The position numbers and the translations under genes are program-made. Below are positions 5,482-7,252 of a stretch of 7,252 nucleotides of DNA, one piece after another. Source of the stretch: JAFANK01 sp036741695 (GTDB lineage: Bacteria; Vulcanimicrobiota; Vulcanimicrobiia; Eremiobacterales; Eremiobacteraceae); assembly GCA_036741695.1 (NCBI GenBank), contig DAINRU010000052.1, positions 1 through 7,252 of the forward strand. Reading direction: 5' to 3'. Position 1 is the stretch's first letter. Every line of letters begins with the position of its first letter. The notes under the pieces are model-generated. The model saw nothing but the letters and a program-made list of their open reading frames with translations. It was not told where the DNA came from and did not search any database.

Positions 5482-6111
5482 ATGACCAAGCCCGAACGAC
5501 TCCTGGCCGTCGTCGGCGTCGCGGTCGTCGCGAGCGCGCTGCTCCTTGTCATGTACGTACGCCAATCCAACCCTGCCGATGCGCAAGCGGCGGGCTGCGC
5601 GGGGCAGCGCGCCCGGCTTGGACAGACGCTCGATCAAGTGCGCTTTTCCGGCTCTGCCATGCATTCCGAGTCGATGGCGCTCTCCGACACCGTGAGGACC
5701 CGCAACGAGTACCTGGCGATGATCGCCGCGACGCGCCGGCAGCTGAGCGCGACCCATCCGGCAGCCCATGTCCTCGGTGACGTCACGCGCGAACTCGCAG
5801 ACGCGAGCTGGATCCTCAACGACCAGAACACCCCGTTGCAGCAGGCGAGGGCGTTGCTCGCCGAAGATCAGCGCGAACTCGCTTCGGCCACGCCGCTCAT
5901 CAGCGAGGCCTCCGCAGACGTGCGCGCGGAGGATTGCCCGGCTTTATCTCTCACCTTGGCGCGATCCGGCTGGCCCAAAGACCGCCTGCTGGTCGAACTC
6001 TCCCAGGCGGCGCGGCTCAACTCGCAGGTGAGCGACAAGCTCGACGCGGCGCTCGGATTGATCCTGCAGGCGCAAGCCGACCTTCGCTCGTACTCGGTCG
6101 CCACGAAATAA
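5482..6111 (+). CDS. Uncharacterised single-pass membrane-anchored protein
   Basis: I do not recognise this 209-residue protein. It has a short basic N-terminus (MTKPER), one hydrophobic segment at about 7-26 that could be a signal anchor or uncleaved signal peptide, then a soluble, largely helical region rich in Ala, Leu, Gln, Arg and Asp. Stretches such as 41-55, 75-90, 118-135 and 170-205 look amphipathic and could form coiled coils. Cys39 and Cys152 are the only cysteines and lie in the part expected outside the membrane, so a disulfide is possible. The ATG at 5482 has GGAG 11 bases upstream, slightly far. It is divergent from the PilZ genes and ends 24 bp from the convergent DUF167 gene. 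An envelope structural or sensory role is conceivable but not shown. Confidence 0.75.
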   Translation: MTKPERLLAVVGVAVVASALLLVMYVRQSNPADAQAAGCAGQRARLGQTLDQVRFSGSAMHSESMALSDTVRTRNEYLAMIAATRRQLSATHPAAHVLGDVTRELADASWILNDQNTPLQQARALLAEDQRELASATPLISEASADVRAEDCPALSLTLARSGWPKDRLLVELSQAARLNSQVSDKLDAALGLILQAQADLRSYSVATK

Positions 6112-6135
6112 GTCACACGGTCCCCGCAGGCGAGA

Positions 6136-6420
6136 TCACGGCCGCAATCGGGCGAGCCGCACCGCAAGCTCGGTCGGCGTGAGGGTCGCGAGCGCGAATA
6201 TCTTCACCCGTGCGCTCGCGCCGCGCACGAGCGTCACGGTGGACGGCGCGACGCCCAGCGCTTTGGCGAGCGCGCCCCGGCATGCGGCGTTGGCCTTGCC
6301 CTCTCGAGCCGGCGCCTTGACGCGCACCTGGACAACCCCATGAGCCATCGAGACCACAGTTGCGGCAGCATTGGGTTTGACGGTGACCGCAAGCGTCGTG
6401 GGATTCAGGCGAGGCGGCAT
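6136..6420 (-). CDS. DUF167 (YggU/UPF0235) family protein
   Basis: This 94-residue protein belongs to the widespread small DUF167 family, whose biochemical role is not settled. The hallmark segment is visible: VQVRVKAPAREGKANAAC, then ALAKALGVAPSTVTLVRG and SARVKIF, matching the family pattern of APA.EGKAN followed by LGV..S.V.L..G..SR.K. Length is normal for the family. The frame is open to ATG 6459, but ATG 6420 is preferred: it has AGGAG at 6430-6426 with a 5-base spacer, and the MPPRLNP N-terminus precedes the first strand directly. It converges with the membrane-anchored protein gene on its left and diverges from the membrane protein gene on its right. Confidence 0.9.
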   Translation of the reverse strand: MPPRLNPTTLAVTVKPNAAATVVSMAHGVVQVRVKAPAREGKANAACRGALAKALGVAPSTVTLVRGASARVKIFALATLTPTELAVRLARLRP

Positions 6421-6425
6421 GTCAT

Positions 6426-6430
6426 CTCCT
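6426..6430 (-). promoter_or_regulatory. Ribosome binding site of the DUF167 gene
   Basis: AGGAG on the minus strand lies 5 bases before ATG 6420. It decides this start over the upstream ATG at 6459. It sits immediately after a -10-like TATACT, which creates the conflict described in the findings. Confidence 0.6.
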
Positions 6431-6459
6431 AGTATAGCGGTGCGAGCGCCCGGCGCCAA
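6431..6459 (-). promoter_or_regulatory. Sigma70-like promoter candidate for the DUF167 gene
   Basis: On the minus strand TTGGCG (6459-6454, 4/6 to TTGACA) and TATACT (6436-6431, 5/6 to TATAAT) are separated by 17 bases, the optimal spacing. The predicted transcript start falls about 6424, only a few bases before ATG 6420, so this promoter would give a nearly leaderless mRNA without the Shine-Dalgarno. Confidence 0.4.
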
Positions 6460-6477
6460 TGGCGGCGCATTGCCGGG
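6449..6477. repeat. Imperfect inverted repeat in the divergent gap
   Basis: CCCGGC and GCCGGG (6 bp) enclose a further AATG/CATT pairing (4 bp), with a 3-base bulge on the left arm and a 6-base loop. It lies between the divergent DUF167 and membrane protein genes and overlaps the -35 element of the DUF167 promoter candidate. It could be an operator or simply GC-rich structure. Confidence 0.3.
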
Positions 6478-6512
6478 ATGGATTCGCGCCTGTTGATGAG
6501 AACCGGGGTGCC

Positions 6513-7130
6513 ATGAATCTCAACGAGCGGCGGCGCGAGATATGGGCCGTCGTGCTGATCTCAGTCGCTGCCGTGCTGTCCGCCTGGTGCGCATATCAGG
6601 CAGCCCGCTGGGGCAGCGAGCAAGCCGCTTCCTACGCCCGCGCAAACGCGACGCGCGTCGAATCGCTGCGACAATCGAACCTGGCTAACCGGCAGATCTC
6701 GATAGACGTCAGCCTCTTCGTGGCATATGCCAATGCCGCCGCGACAAAGGATCGGGTGCTCTCGGACTTCCTCCTCGCGCGATTCCCACCGCGTCTCAAA
6801 GGGCCAATGACGGCGTGGCTTGCCATGCATCCGCTCCGCAACCCGGCCGCGCCCAGCTCGCCATTCGTGATGAAGCAGTACCATCTGGAAGCGAGCGATC
6901 AGGCCGAGGCGTTGGAGCGCACTGCACAGGGCTACTTCAACGCCGGCTATGCGGCGAACGAAATAGCTGACCGCTACATCCTCATGACTGTGCTGTTCGC
7001 GTCGGTGTCGTTTCTGGCAGGCGTCGGCTCCAAGTTCGAGCAGCCTCAGATGGTCGTCGTCGCGCTGGCCTTGGGAACGATCGTCTTGCTCGTCGCGGGC
7101 GCAGTTCTCATCACGTATCCGGTCCACTAG
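6513..7130 (+). CDS. Uncharacterised membrane protein with three predicted membrane segments
   Basis: This 205-residue inner-membrane protein belongs to no family I can name. The N-terminus MNLNERRREIW leads into a membrane segment at about 11-30. A long polar, helical region follows (about 31-153), with RVESLRQSNLANRQ and a DVSLFVAYANA stretch, then PPRLKGPMTAWLAMHPLRNP and a helix on QAEALERTAQGYFNAGYAAN. Two closely spaced membrane segments lie at about 155-172 and 180-202, separated by a short SKFEQPQ turn. The large loop between the first and second segments is the probable working part. ATG 6513 is chosen over ATG 6459 because GGGGTG lies just upstream and the basic N-terminus then precedes the first membrane segment. 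The next gene starts 13 bp downstream, so the two may be cotranscribed. Confidence 0.75.
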   Translation: MNLNERRREIWAVVLISVAAVLSAWCAYQAARWGSEQAASYARANATRVESLRQSNLANRQISIDVSLFVAYANAAATKDRVLSDFLLARFPPRLKGPMTAWLAMHPLRNPAAPSSPFVMKQYHLEASDQAEALERTAQGYFNAGYAANEIADRYILMTVLFASVSFLAGVGSKFEQPQMVVVALALGTIVLLVAGAVLITYPVH

Positions 7131-7143
7131 GCCGCCGACGTCC

Positions 7144-7252
7144 GTGCGCAGTCCGTCGAACACGGTTGGCCGATCGCTCGTGTTGCTGGTGGTATTGCTG
7201 GTGTCGGCCGTGCCGTCCATCGCGCGCGGCCAACAACTGCCCATCTCACTCC
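7144..7252 (+). CDS. N-terminus of a probable secreted protein, cut by the window edge
   Basis: From GTG 7144 the frame reads (M)RSPSNTVGR, then the hydrophobic SLVLLVVLLVSAVPSIA, then RGQQLPISL to the edge. This is a clear Sec-type signal peptide layout with a plausible cleavage site after SIA or ARG. No cysteine follows, so it is not a lipoprotein by what is visible. The start is the only reasonable one near, since no ATG is in frame, and the Shine-Dalgarno is weak. It lies 13 bp after the stop of the membrane protein gene and is likely in the same transcript. Function cannot be told from 36 codons. Confidence 0.55.
   Translation, partial: MRSPSNTVGRSLVLLVVLLVSAVPSIARGQQLPISL

Noticed and set aside
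6561..7244. 227-codon minus-strand open frame opposite the membrane protein
   Set aside because: The plus-strand frame has membrane segments and a ribosome binding site; the antisense frame is low in hydrophobic structure and also covers the downstream signal peptide.

Overview
The window is GC-rich bacterial chromosome with densely packed genes on both strands. No phage, transposon, CRISPR, rRNA or tRNA signal was seen, and no gap between genes exceeds about 175 bases. A fused gamma/alpha 2-oxoacid:ferredoxin oxidoreductase, a lipoprotein-type periplasmic binding protein and PilZ proteins together suggest a free-living diderm. Candidatus Eremiobacterota or a similar soil phylum is a guess; nothing here fixes the taxonomy.

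Left part (1-3410, all minus strand): a CmoB-like (DUF1698-type) SAM methyltransferase is followed after 11 bp by a family 5 (peptide/nickel-type) solute-binding lipoprotein. After a 130-bp gap comes the N-terminal 324 codons of a KorA-type oxidoreductase subunit that runs off the left edge. No permease or ATPase gene accompanies the binding protein within the window.

Middle (3460-5308): a second, unrelated class I SAM methyltransferase reads to the right, its ATG only 49 bp from the presumed start of the leftward methyltransferase. It converges on a pair of leftward PilZ-domain genes (4310-4690 and 4865-5308). The PilZ proteins are paralogues (about 30% identity by hand alignment). Each has an RxxxR motif, but the usual (D/N)xSxxG motif is changed. 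Their upstream regions share two sequence blocks at identical spacing, which indicates a shared promoter or operator and helps set the start of the left copy.

Right part (5482-7252): an uncharacterised protein with one N-terminal membrane anchor (plus), a small DUF167/YggU protein (minus) with a recognisable sigma70-like promoter, an uncharacterised membrane protein (plus), and the first 36 codons of a probable secreted protein (plus) cut by the right edge.

Most of this is ordinary cell-maintenance content. The most interesting signal is the PilZ pair: altered c-di-GMP motifs, a duplicated control region, and a small open frame with a strong ribosome binding site just ahead of the left copy.
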